DNA from: Litomosoides sigmodontis
Taxonomy: Eukaryota; Nematoda; Chromadorea; Rhabditida; Onchocercidae
Direction of reading: 5' to 3'
Length of the DNA: 64,000 nucleotides
Assembly: GCA_963070105.1 (NCBI GenBank)
Contig: OY718803.1
Coordinates: forward strand, 1,861,007-1,925,006
The position numbers were made by a program, and so were the translations under genes. The notes under the pieces were generated by a model, which had not been told where the DNA came from, did no database searches, and saw only the letters and a program-made list of their open reading frames with translations. Positions 33,986-47,740 of the stretch are shown here, in pieces (position 1 is the stretch's first letter; each line of letters begins with the position of its first letter).

Positions 33986-34810
33986 ATTAATTATATTATT
34001 GTTTAATATTATTGTTTGATATTAATATTAATCATTATTATTACCATCACTGTTATATCACTAATTATTGCTATTGTCATTATTATTGTATTATTTACTA
34101 GTATTGTTACTATTATTATTATTGTTGTTTTACGGCTTTATCTTTCGAATCTACTTATTTGTAAAATTGATGGTGGGAGGAATAGCAGTGTTTCACCTGC
34201 CTATTATGATATCGTCCTGTTTCACCAGTATTTGTATACCTGTAATTTAATACGTGAATACTTAAACAGTCGGGAAAGTGTTTCCGATAAACAAACAGAT
34301 GCATTCTTAAATATTTGGGTACAAAACTATTTGTAATTTCAATTTTACTTTTGCTTACTGATCAATGAGGGATTTGTTCCACATTCTTTTTTTTTCCCCA
34401 AATTATTATTAAACGCTGAATGTTCGATACTATCAAAATTTAGTTTGATTTAAAAATGTTTCATTTTGTTTCAAGGCTACTCACTGCCCCCCGTTCATCA
34501 TGTAAGCAAGATTAATGAAGCCTGAGCAATAAGTGAACTTTTCAGTTACGTCAAATATGAAGTGATAATGTAAGCTACGTCAAACATACAGATGATATTT
34601 CGGTGGCGTCGTTCAAAAGTGACTACATTATTAGTTCTATTATAAAATACGTGCTTTGTGAAATAAAATAAATTCCTAAATTTATTCAATTTTTCATTTC
34701 TCCCTCTTTCTCTTCATTATTGTTTTCCAAATTAATTGCTCCCAAATTAATTAATTAACAAATTAATAATTGTCAGTGTGATTATTTTATTTTACAAAGA
34801 GGACGGGTGG

Positions 34811-34830
34811 GAGAGAGAGAGAGAGAGAGA
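34811..34830. repeat. (GA)n microsatellite
   Basis: Twenty bases of GA dinucleotides. Confidence 0.9.
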
Positions 34831-35208
34831 TGTTGTTACTAGGAGCAACTGACATCCACCTATCCTCATTAATTATTGTAATAAGGAAGTGAAAAAGAAG
34901 GAGGAGAAAAAAAAAAGGAGTGAAAGCAAAAGGAAAGAAAGCTTCCATCGATGTACAATTAGCAGAGAATATTCAATCAAAATTGAATTGATTGTCTTCT
35001 TTGGTAAATGCAAAGTGATTAATTGAAATTTATGTGTGAAACAGGTGGCGCAAAAAATTTTACAACTGAAAAGTAATAGCATTTGCAAAGAGCCTTCTTG
35101 CATTTTATTACAAAAAACAAAACGAAAGTTTTTCGTTCCTTTTTTTTTTCTGTCCTCTACAAAAGCAAATAAAATTTTCACTGAGTTTGAAAAGGAGCAC
35201 GTATGCTG

Positions 35209-35254
35209 TTAATTTATTAAACGATAAATTATTATTTATCGTTTAGTAAATTAA
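35209..35254. repeat. Inverted repeat / hairpin
   Basis: Arms 35209-35229 and 35234-35254 pair at 20 of 21 bases around a four-base loop, with TAAACGATAAAT at the core. AT-rich, so thermodynamically modest. Confidence 0.75.
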
Positions 35255-36825
35255 TTAGCACTCCTCTTCCAATTCATAAAGGCTTAATAGATTTATAAAA
35301 TAAATTTGAGTTTACATCGTTTAATAAAGTTGATAAATTGATAATTTAATGAAAATAAGCATGTTTTTTTTTCTTCATCCCCCCGCTACATTTAATCGAA
35401 AACTTCTTATGCACTTATTCTTCATACTGTTTCGTCCTTCTCTTTTTCGTCTCTCTTTCTCTCTCTCCCTCTCTCAGTGATTAATGAAGCAGTACCTATT
35501 TGATTTGCTATCACTGAAAATTTCCACACCAAAAATATGGTACATAATTTAATAAAATATCAGTGAATGAGCATTTATGCAAATTTCATTTCCAATTTTC
35601 ATTTTATTCCGTAATACTTCACTTAAATAGTGATAAGTGGCTTTTATTGTTTTTTTTCTTTTGTTTATTGTTGCACAAAATAATGTTATTTGTTATTTAA
35701 TCGTTTGATTATAAAAAAATGTGTTGCAAATCGCTTAGGGTGGAAGGAATGAGGAATTTGATAATTTTCATCAAATTCTATAAAATGCAAAAATTTTGCA
35801 AAGTGAAATTTTTGTTTCTTTATTAATTTTATTTTTAATGTTAAATTGCAAAATGTATGCCATTTGCAGGGATGGGAAAAAATGAAAATGGAAAAAGCTG
35901 GAAAAAAAATCTTTTTCCTTTGTTAGAATATTTCTATAAATTGTTCTCTTACTAATTTATTATTATTAATTATTATTAATATTTATTATATCATTATTAA
36001 TGATGATTATTATTATTGTTGCTATTACTATTGTCATTGTTGCTATCACTGTTATCATTAGTGTTGCAAAATTAGCATTTTCTATGCGTTACATATATGC
36101 AAATTACGGCTTCATCACATTTCTCTAATTCGATGCAACGCAATTTGAGCAATTATTAAAAACAATATCGGTGGTTTTTTCTTCATGGATGATTTGTGTA
36201 TCAATGAAAAATTGATTTTATCATTTGCAGTTGCAATTTTAGATAATAAAAACTTCTTATTATTTTATGTGAATAGATTCAACATTCAATTTCGATCCAC
36301 AAAAGTTGCTAAATTTTAATTCTGTATATGCGTGTTTTCCTTAAATTTGAACTAAACATCTTGGAAAGGTTCACTCATTAATCGCTTATCCATTTCAAAA
36401 ATTATCCTTTAATCTAATTAAACGATTAAATTAATTTACCTCAACCAATTAAATGATAATCAAATTTTAATTCATTCCATTCATTGCATAAATGAAACTT
36501 ACTTTTGGAACTTGAAAAAATTTGCGGTGTTTTTTTTTGCATCGGTTATTCTTATATTTTACCAAAAAAAAAAAAAACTGTGGCTTTCGCTAACTTACAG
36601 ACATTAAAAACAAAACGCTTTACAATGCATTTTAGATTTTTTTCAAGTTCCAAAAGCAACTTGTTCAATTAATTTTGTGTCCAATTAATTTCGGGCCAAC
36701 TGTTAGATTTTGAAGAGAAAAAAAAAGGATACGTTCATTTATTTACAGAATGTTTTGCATCACTTCTCTCCTCTCTCTATCTCAAACATTGTCATTATTA
36801 TCATTCACTGATTATCGTTATTATC

Positions 36826-36862
36826 CTCGGCAAGAACAATAACGATTAAACTGATCATTACT

Positions 36863-36924
<62 letters not shown>

Positions 36925-37085
36925 TATCATCGTTATCATGGTTAGCAAGAACAGTGACGATTAAACTGATTATCGTCATCATCATCACCATCGTCATCAT
37001 CATCATCATCATCATCATTATCATCATCATCATCGTTATCATCGTTAGCAAGAACAATGACGATCAAACTGATCATTACTATCAT
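36826..37085. repeat. (CAT)n array with three copies of a longer unit
   Basis: CAT/ATC trinucleotide arrays are interspersed with three copies of a non-repetitive block containing GCAAGAACA, GACGAT and AAACTGAT, near 36829, 36941 and 37046. This forms a roughly 105-115-bp higher-order tandem repeat. Poly-Asp/Met frames on the minus strand come from the array. Confidence 0.85.
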
Positions 37086-37098
37086 CATCATCCTAAGT

Positions 37099-37116
37099 GG
37101 GGGGGGGGGGGGGGGG
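37099..37116. repeat. Run of 18 guanines
   Basis: Uninterrupted G18 just after the CAT array in otherwise AT-rich DNA. Confidence 0.95.
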
Positions 37117-38059
37117 AAAGGGATGTATACTAGGAATAGGCGGAATGAGGAAATAAGTTTTGCACTCTTCACTTGTACAGCCATTAATGATTTGTTGTAA
37201 AATCGGTTTAGTCAATTAGATTTTCGAGAAACTCATCAATGCACTCATTTCTTATTTCTCTTTTTAAAAAAAAAAATTTTAAATGAAAAATTTCAATTCA
37301 CCGTTTTTTTTCCCACATGTTTTCATATGCAAAATGATAATTACTACTTTTCGAACGTTGTTAATAAGTGTATGCCTTAACTCCACTCAAACATTTCACT
37401 CATATCGAATATTTCACAATCTGTGCTACGTCATTTGAAGTGAAAAAAAAAATGAAATATTTAACAATTTTGTTGTTGAAAGAATTAAAATTACTAAAGA
37501 AAAATTAAAATTACTAAAGAATTAAAAGAATTAAAATTAGTAAGTAGCGCGTAGATATAAGGATGAAATTATTTCAATTACAGTAATGCACGCATACACA
37601 CACACACACACAGACACACAGGCACACACAGAGACACTTACACAGACACTTACATTATCAATTTGTGATAATGTTAATTTAGTGATAGATGTTAAAAAGC
37701 AAGAAAAAAACAAAGGGAAAAATAAATAGAATTTTGAAATGAGTTCTTTCCAAACTGGAATTTTCGTGCAAACGCCGAGAGGAGATACCGTGAGCGTAAA
37801 GCGTCAATTGATGATTTAATGATCCATAAATTACTATTTTTGGACCGTAAAATATCCATACACTATCGTTCAACAAAACCATAAATTTCTTTCTCTTTTT
37901 TTTTTTTTAAATTTCCTTTTTTTTTCCCTTTTTTCACGTATATAATCGTCTCTTGGATGTATTGAAAGAAAACGAGGAACATGTTTTTGTTGGCATTTGT
38001 TGCACATCTTTTTAAGTTCATGAATTATTATGGATTTTCAAATTCATACCTACTATATC

Positions 38060-38236
38060 TACACCTGTATACACGCACACACACACACACACACACTCGT
38101 ACGCATACACACACACATGCATGACATCAAGACACGCTCACGTATACGCACACACACGCACACACACACACACACACACTCGTACGCATACACACACACA
38201 TGCATGACATCAAGACACGCTCACGTATACGCACAC

Positions 38237-38287
<51 letters not shown>

Positions 38288-38357
38288 TACCATGCAAACA
38301 CGCACACGCACACCTAAACGTATACCATGCAAATACGCACACGTACGCACACATACA

Positions 38358-38412
<55 letters not shown>

Positions 38413-38430
38413 ACACACACATACACACAT
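38060..38430. repeat. (CA)n region with an 82-83-bp duplicated unit
   Basis: CA/CG-containing dinucleotide repeats. A block beginning CTCGTACGCATA and containing ATGCATGACATCAAGACA occurs at about 38096 and again at about 38178. The Thr/His and Cys/Val frames here are repeat artefacts. Confidence 0.9.
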
Positions 38431-38826
38431 AGTTATGAAAAGACGCACACGCGCAGATATACGTGTACAATAATATTAGTTACTGACGAAATGAATAAAG
38501 TGATAATCTAAGCTATCATTTTTGAATTATTCCATTTCACTTCTTCTCTAAGCTCGGGCGTGTAAAAAAAAAAAACGAAGAAAAAGTTCTTTCATTTTCA
38601 CCGATATAGAGCATTGGCTGTTTGCTATTTCAGGTCGATCCTCTTCATCTTTCCTTTTCTTCTTCCCGCAACCCTTTCATGTTATCCTCATAATTTATTT
38701 CCCTCAAAATCATTCATTTTCATTTCCTTTTACTAAAAATTTTCTCAATAATTTATCTCATAGGAAAAACTAAGTGCTCTCTCTCTCTCTCTCTCTTTCT
38801 CTTAGTTCTAATTTATCTCTTTACAA

Positions 38827-38863
38827 TAACATAACTGATAAGATAATCTTATCAGTTATGTTA
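38827..38863. repeat. Perfect 18-bp palindrome
   Basis: Arms 38827-38844 and 38846-38863 are perfectly complementary around a single base (core CTGATAAGAT / ATCTTATCAG). Confidence 0.85.
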
Positions 38864-39015
38864 ATTCAATACATATGTATGTCTGTTTATCTCGTTATAT
38901 ATCTTTTGTTCTTTCCTATGACTATAATTTCTTCGTAAGTTTATTTCAGCACTCCTGAAATAAATTTCGTAGATGCTACTTCACAAATAATCTTTTGATG
39001 ATAAGTAGTATCGTT

Positions 39016-39150
39016 CTCTCTCTCTCTGTCTGTCTCTCTCTCTCTCTCTTCGATAGTAGCATTGCTTTAGTTCGAAAATGACAAATTGTTAATAATTTTT
39101 TGGTGATAAATAGTATCATTCCTTCTTTCTCTCTCTCTCTCTCTCTCTCT
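39016..39150. repeat. CT-rich repeats
   Basis: CT dinucleotide runs at about 39016-39050 and 39128-39150, part of a wider pyrimidine-rich stretch (38778-39410). Each is followed by a similar GATAGT-GGCATT / GATAGTAGCATT segment. Confidence 0.8.
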
Positions 39151-39729
39151 TTTGGATAGTGGCATTAACTCGAATATGATAATTTGCAATGAAATTGTTA
39201 CGAAAGAAATTATTAATTAAACAAAGATCTCTTACAGATATAAAATTTTTAATTTTCTTGAAAATTCAATTCATTTCATTAATTCATCATATTTTTAACT
39301 GATAATTTTTCCATTTGAACAAAAAAAATCTTCTGCCCATATTTTGCAAATAATAATCTTTCAATAATAAATATTTCTATCTTCCTTTCTCTCTCTCCCT
39401 CTCTGTTTCTCCTCACTAACTCTATTTTAAGAGAACTACGAGTAAATTTTTTTTTCATTTTTTTTTACAACTATAGATTTTATTTTTTTGGAATGTAATG
39501 CATGAAACTTTTAGCTCGTATTTTTCATATTTCATCTAATTTCACTCTCATTTCGTTATCTTAGTTGAATAATTTTTTTTTATTTAAAAATTTTTCTTCC
39601 TTATTAAGAAATTTAAAAATATTTCAGTAATTTTCATTAAATCATAATTTACTTTACTAGTATTAAAATTTTCCACCCATCCATTCACTGATTAACGTAT
39701 CTTCCTTCCTAAAAAAAAAGAAAAAAATG

Positions 39730-39796
39730 CATTATAACAGGGGTAGTGGACAATCTCTCGCCCCTCCCTCCTTCCTGTCCACTACCTGTCATAATG
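39730..39796 (+). ncRNA. Candidate microRNA-like hairpin
   Basis: Arms 39730-39752 and 39776-39796 pair over about 21 bp, with one A/G mismatch position and a two-base bulge, around a 23-base pyrimidine-rich loop. The 67-nt size and stem resemble a pre-miRNA. No seed of a conserved nematode microRNA was recognised, so the call rests on structure alone. Confidence 0.3.
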
Positions 39797-39950
39797 TTTG
39801 TTGAAAGGAAAAAAAAAGCAAAACAAAAAGGAAGAAGAAAGGAAAGGATGAAAAAGGGAACAGATGGACAGACAATTTCGTGTTAGATATCAATAACAAA
39901 AAGAAAATGTGACCTTTTGAAAAATGACAATCAATCAATCAGTCAGTCAA

Positions 39951-40000
39951 TCGTCCACTTCAAACTATTTCAAAAATGCAAATGCGATTGAAGTGGACGA
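39951..40000 (+). repeat. Second hairpin with a shared GTCCACT core
   Basis: Arms 39951-39963 and 39988-40000 form a perfect 13-bp stem with a 24-base loop. It lies about 150 bp from the hairpin at 39730-39796 and shares the sequence GTCCACT. Confidence 0.55.
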
Positions 40001-42442
40001 CGATCAATCACTTCACTTACTTTTCTTCCTCTCTTTCACTTTACACTTTCTTCGTTCAATCACTTAACTAATCCTAAATTATTAACTAATTAATTGCAAT
40101 TGCAATCGCATTAATTAAGCATGCACAGTACCCTTTGTTAATAAAACGATGAAAAAGGGTATTTATTTTTGCGTAGTGCAATGATAATAAGAGGAATATG
40201 TGTAATTAAAGTTAGTATTTCAAGTGCTACTTATTTCAATTAATTAATTTAATTCGTTAGTATATTGTTAGCATGTATAATTTGATTTGATACATTTCTA
40301 CTGAAGTGTAATTTTGAAATTATTGATATACATATATCATATATGTATTGGAATATGATTTTAAAATAGCTATTTAAACCCTTAATCGATAATTAATGAA
40401 TTTCGCTGCAACATACAATTAATTAAAATGGTATTTTCGACACGCATTTGTATAAAATCTTTTCGTTTTAATCTTTAAATAGCACAAATTCCACTCCAAT
40501 AATCGGTTTTTTCTTGCACCGAATTTAATAGGTCATTTTATTTGCTTAATTTAACAATATTTTCAGATTTGAAGGAAGAAAGAGAAAATTTTAGGAATTA
40601 ATAAATTATGCATGTATTTGGTTAAAATTTTCAAAAGATAAAATTTTGCTAGACAAATAACATTTTCCACTCAAATACGAAGATAAAAAGAGAGGGAGAG
40701 AGAGGAAAAGAGAGGGAGAGGGAGAGAAGAAATGGAAATAATGGAAAAAATTGAGGAATTCAAAAAGCTAAAAAAGGTAAAATGTGAAATTGAATGAGTG
40801 GGAATGAATGAATGAAGTGAAATTGTGTGACACTTCATTATTGTGTACCATCTCTTCTTTCTTCATTCATGTTAATAAAAAAAAATTGTTTTCTTTTTTT
40901 TTCCAAAATAATATCAAATATGGTTTGGCATTTTTTCTACATTAATTAATTAATTAGTGAATTAATGATTTGCTCAACAAATTACTCTTTCTAAGATTTA
41001 TTCCGTTGGAAACAAAACGAAAAACATTTCACGAAAAAAGTTAAAAACAATTGTAAGATTAAAAATAAAGTAACAAAAAAAAAAAGAGCACACTTATTAC
41101 TTTCCTTTCACACTCTTTTGTATTTTCAGCATTTTCGACTTACTATCATTGATAAGTGACAGTTTCTGAAATTGATATTTCAGGCCTTTTTTTTTTTTAG
41201 CAATTTCTGAAGTGAACATTCCAGGATTTTTTAACGTTTTAATTTCTGCTCCTTTGTCTGCCTGCTATTTCTGTCGGTCAGGCACTTCCTATTTGAATTC
41301 ATTAGTTGATAGTTTTACTGCTCACTTTCATGTGATGATAACAGATAAACTATCAGTTGATAATCCCTACAGTTTAGCATTATGTAAAATGAATTTTCAG
41401 TTTTGTTTATCTTTTTAAAAAAAATTAATTTTCAATTTTATTTTTATGTTTAAATTTGACAAGTGATTCATTCGCTCTTCACTGTACACTTGATTGGTGC
41501 TTTCTTCAAAATTTCCAATTTTCTTTTTTTTTTCAAACTGTTAGTTAATTTTTCTATTGAATAAAATTTGAACTTATTGATTTCTTCTAAAGCAACAACT
41601 TCGAGCGATGAATGAATGAAATGAATCATTGCATTTCTCTTCACTTTTTCTTTTCTCATCCACAAATTCCATTCAATTGCTTCCACTCTCTCATTCTTTC
41701 CTTTCTCTTCCGTTTTATCTCTCTGCCTCCTCTCTTCTCGCACCCCTCCACTTTCATAATGTTCTCCTCACAACGCACTTAATAACAAAATTTTCATTTA
41801 AAGATGAAATTTAAATGTCACTTATTCCCTCTAAATTTCAGCCTCTTTTTAATGTTTGTTTATAATGAAGAAGAGGAAAGGTACATTTATCAAATTTGAT
41901 ATTATCAAATGATAACACATTTGGTTCATTATTAGCATGCTTATTCGGATGAACAATGCTTCTTTGTTAATTGTCTTCCTCTTCCTCTCTCTCTCTCCCT
42001 CTCTCTCTCTCTCTTCCACTATCATTGCCACCTTCCCAAAAATAGATTACATTGATGTGAAATTTCTTCCTGATAAGAGTATTATAATCAGTCATTGAAA
42101 TGTTATTTTATATGATAAATAATAGGTTACGTTCTTGTGTGAAATTTCACGTGTTATGATGCGTGTATTATCGCGCTGTGTTCACGTTTCACTGTATCGA
42201 TAAGTTATCAAATGTTACATTTCATAATTCACTTTTTTATTTCATTTCATAATTCACTTTTTTATTTTTAAAATAAACGAAAAAATTTGCATTAACTGTT
42301 TAAATGCATATTAATTTCACTTTTGATTTTAATTTTCAACCTGTTTCTAGATGAAGTTGAATTTTTTGTAAAAGATTTTTTGAAATTATCGCGTGTAATT
42401 TCAATCAAAAATTCATCCTTTTTAGTATGAAAGCTTTTACAG

Positions 42443-42469
42443 CAAGAGAGAGAGAGAGAGAGAGAGAGA
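42443..42469. repeat. (GA)n microsatellite
   Basis: About 27 bases of GA, followed by further purine-rich sequence. Confidence 0.9.
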
Positions 42470-43289
42470 TGGAGGGCGAGAGAGGAGGAAGATTTGAGAG
42501 AAAGAAATGTTGCAATTAGCTTATAAAATTATTCCTCCATTGTCATTTACACTTCTTACGCAATCCCACCGGGCTCATCACTATTCTTTCGCAATCAAAA
42601 TTTCATTTCCATCTTCTCCAATTTTCACTCTAATTTTGCATATCGCATCCTTTCATATACTGATATGTGGGAGGAGAAGGACGAAGAGTAAATAATATTT
42701 AATAATAATATTTATAATTTATTAATTTTTTCTATTTAATTTCGATTTTCAATAAATTTGAGTTTCGAAAAAAAAGCCAACAACTTGTTGCTGTTGAAAG
42801 AATTTATTGTAAAATTGCATTTTCATTTAATACTTCTACAACTTCAATGGCTTTTCCTTTCCTCAACTGCAATAGTAATGATACGATCTGTTAGCATTGA
42901 TAAAGCGCATTTTCCTTTCTACTACTTTCTTACTATTACTTTTTCTTTTAAAGTTTCCTGTTTTTTTTTTCATTTTTAAAACAAATTTTTTTTGCTTATT
43001 CCATTCTTTTATTATTGGTTTATTCGATTGCATTGGAAATGTAACATAAAAAATTTAGCGAACTCTGATGCAACTCCAATAGTATAAGAGAAATGGTAAT
43101 GTTAAAATTGTTCTCAGCATTGATTGATTGATCATAATAAATTAAGTGAACGATCAGCTAGTTGTTTAGTTCGAGCTTTTAAGCTTTAGCTTCTCAAGCA
43201 TTTAATGAAATATTTTTGGGAATGCTAGCTTGACTGAGTGTGATAAAGCAATATGATTGATAAAAATTTCTCCTTAATCACTATGATTC

Positions 43290-44471
<1,182 letters not shown>

Positions 44472-44792
44472 TTATAGTAAAGCAAGAATAACGCGAACCA
44501 TTAAATCATCGTTCAATTTGTCAAACGTTCGTGCCACTTACGAATACGTTTAATTTCCGCTCAATTATTAAAAGTTTTTATTTTTTGAAGGTCAACTTTT
44601 TTTTTTTGTTAAGAAGGTACGCACGAAATGTTTTTCGTCCAGTTCTTTTGTTATAGAAGATCGATCTTTTTTTTTTTTTTTTAAATTTTCCAACGTTGAA
44701 TGATTTCAATATGAATTAAATGTATGGAAAAAGCATAGGCTTTGTAAATTTCCTCTAAGAATTTCTTTTCTACAAATTTTTAAAATATTACT

Positions 44793-44901
<109 letters not shown>

Positions 44902-46160
44902 GCTATTTGTTCCAAAAAAAAATATTTCGACATTTTCGAATTCATCATATAATAAGCATTAATGTTGTGGAGTTGAAATTTAATATTTTTCGGGATGCTA
45001 AGATTGATAAGTTGACCAGAATGATTGCGAACGGAATAATAGGCCAGAAAGATGACGAATGTCATTCCTCATAGTTGTTTATAAGTGCTTTCATTTAATT
45101 GAAATTCTAATCACTTAATACTTCAATTGTATTCAATTTTTAAAATTTCACATTTTACACTCTTTAAATAGCTTGTAATGAAATTTGTGTACACTGAAGT
45201 AATGGATGGAAATTGTAAAACAAATTTTATAAGTACGCGTTTAGAATATCACTTTGATCATTTTCACTTCGCTTTAACTCTAATTTAATTGATTTTTAAA
45301 GTAGTAAGTTTCTTTGTTAATCTTTTCTCAAATTTTGAAAAAAACTTTTTTCTAATAAATTTTAAACTAAATATTATTGTCTCGATTTGCAAGTTAAGTT
45401 AACTTAAATTTATGAATTAAATTTTAAAAATGCTTGAAATATTAAAGTGAAAAATAATTGATAATGATTTGCAATTTAATTGTAAATGCAACAGTTACAA
45501 GAAAAATTGAAATTGAAATTCATTTGACGCCCGCGATTGATCAACCTAATTACTCATTTAAATTGTTTATTGCAGGACATGCATCAAACTTTAATGAAAT
45601 TTAAAAGCAAAAGTTAAATCAAAAAGGAATTAGAAAATGAACTGTATGCTGAAAATAAAAAAAAACACTTGTAAACAGGTATAAAATAAGTAAAAATTTA
45701 ATTGATTATAGCTGAAGAGAATGCAATTTGCCTACATTAGACTGTTTTTATTTTCGTTTAAAACAAATTTGAATTTAACGTTAAATTTAAATTTAAATTC
45801 AATGGGATAAATAGGAAATTTTCATTAGCACTCAAATTTTGAACAAATAATTCTCATCATTTTGTGTCACTTCTTTGTTTCTTTTCTCATTTAAAATTTT
45901 TATTTACATTTGTAATTTGGTACTATTTCGAAATGCGTCATGTGGAAATTTAACGCTAATTTGGCGCTAATTTCATTCTATCTCTCGAAATTTGACGTAA
46001 GTTTCATCATATTGAAATTTGACTTTAATATGATGCTAATTTTCACGCTAATCTGAATGCATTTTTTCTTTCTATTTTAAATTCCAATTTTGATGAATTA
46101 TCAAATAGGAAAATTTCTTTCCGATATTTTTCGTTGTTCTTTGGTAATTTTTTTCTTTTT

Positions 46161-46184
46161 CCCCCTCCCCTCCCCCTCCCCCCT
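46161..46184. repeat. C-rich tract (G4 motif on the minus strand)
   Basis: C5TC4TC5TC6 run. The complementary strand fits a four-run G-quadruplex pattern. Confidence 0.7.
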
Positions 46185-47320
46185 TGTAAATTAGAGGAAA
46201 TAATAATGTTTTGAGGTGATGAAATAATTATTTTTGACCGTACCAATCTCGAACATCTTTTTTTCTTTTTTTTTTCGCCCACAATAACTCTTTCTCTTTC
46301 ATCTCATACAGATGTTTCACTCTTTCATTACCTGCGGAACATTCTTTAAAATTTCCACTATCATCATCACTCTCATCTAATCCTTAATTCATTTTTTTTC
46401 CTTTCTTTCTTTCTCTTTTCTCTTTTTTTTTTTAAAAAAATTTGTTTGCACAAAATTTTAACTCGTTTCACCTCTCTGTTAGCTTTTCCATTTTGCTTTT
46501 ATGCAAGCGATATCATCGTTTTTTTTTTCTGTTCTCTTAGAAAAGAAGGAATAGGTTTTGTCAACTTTTTTTTTTCTTTTAATTTTCGTTCACACACACT
46601 CTCTCTCTTGCTTTCTTTCTCTCTCTCTCTCTCTTTCTCTTGTTCTCTCTTCCTCTTTCTCTTTCGTTCTTTCTTAACATTTTCTTCCACATCGGTGAAT
46701 TCCTCCTATGCAATTGGATTTTTATCGTATTTATTCCTTTCATTATTAATTTCCATTTGTTGCATTGATTAAGTTTTTTTTTCCGTTTATGTCATCCATT
46801 CCTAATTCTTTTCTATTCCATCTGATACTATTCTATTCTGTTTCATTCGTTTATTTTTGATTCACTTCTGTTCCATTCCATCTTCAGTTATCACTTCGTT
46901 ATTTTCTCTCTAAACATTTAATCTGTCTTATTCGATATTGTATTGAGTGTTTTTTTCTCCTCTTCTTCTCTTCCCCTAATGCAAACAAAAATTATTCATT
47001 GATATTTTTGTTTCACTCTCATTGCCATTAATTCATTCAAATATCACTGAGTAAATTTTAATTTTTATTCTCGTTTTATTTCATTCCTATTCTATTCTAT
47101 TCTATTCTTATTTCCTGTTGCATCCAACTAATTAACAACCAATTTACTATTCCTTTCAAATTACATCGATCAGTCTCATTCGTATTAATTTGAATGTTAC
47201 ATTTTCAATATTAGCTTTCATTAGTTTAAATAAGAGTGATAGGTTGAATTTCTTCATCTCTTACTGCTACAATCAATGATGCAATTTCAACGGAAATCAA
47301 GCGCTTTTTCATTTTTTCTT

Positions 47321-47357
47321 CCCACCTCCTCCTCCCCTCCCCCTCCTCCCCCGCCCT
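47321..47357. repeat. C-rich tract (G4 motif on the minus strand)
   Basis: CCC/CCCC runs separated by single T or short spacers over 37 bases. Confidence 0.7.
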
Positions 47358-47517
47358 GTTTTAAAAAAAAGTTTTGCCTTGAAATAGCAAGTGATCGTTT
47401 GCCTTCGTCCAACTTTTGAATTGAATGTTTGATGAGATGATGAATCATATTTCTATCACTTAGTGATTTATTTGTAGTATTACAGTGAGTGTTTAACATA
47501 AATTAAGCATTTAATAC

Positions 47518-47740
47518 TATCCGGAATCATCTCATCGTCGTAGCTATAGCAATGCGTAATGGTATCATCCGGAATCACGTCATCATCGATCGTAGTTATC
47601 ACGGAATCATATCATTGGAATTATGTCATCCAGAATAATATCCTCAGTAATTATATCATTGAGAATTATGTCATTGTCACGGTTATATCATTTGAAATCA
47701 TATTATGGTTATAGTTACATTATCCGGAATTACGGAAAGC
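47518..47740. repeat. Degenerate GGAATCATxTCAT minisatellite
   Basis: About ten diverged copies of a GGAAT-CAT-(A/G)T-CAT motif, several as ATCCGGAAT, alternate with short GTAGTTAT-like spacers. Confidence 0.6.

Noticed and set aside
36821..37184. Asp-rich and Met-rich minus-strand frames
   Set aside because: Produced by the CAT/ATG trinucleotide array.
38030..38511. Thr-His and Cys-Val repeat frames
   Set aside because: Translations of CA/GT repeats. Frames are open on both strands because the repeat lacks stops.
39730..39796. Assignment to a known microRNA family (such as miR-71, whose mature sequence also holds GGGTAGTG)
   Set aside because: Only an eight-base internal match. The seed region does not match, so no family name is given.
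41212..41418. 68-residue frame with mixed composition in the gene-poor region
   Set aside because: No recognisable family, no matching upstream or downstream exon, and length within chance for this composition.
46446..46772. Leu/Ser/Phe-rich 108-residue frame that looks like a membrane protein
   Set aside because: It is the translation of a CT/T-rich tract, with no family similarity or splice context.
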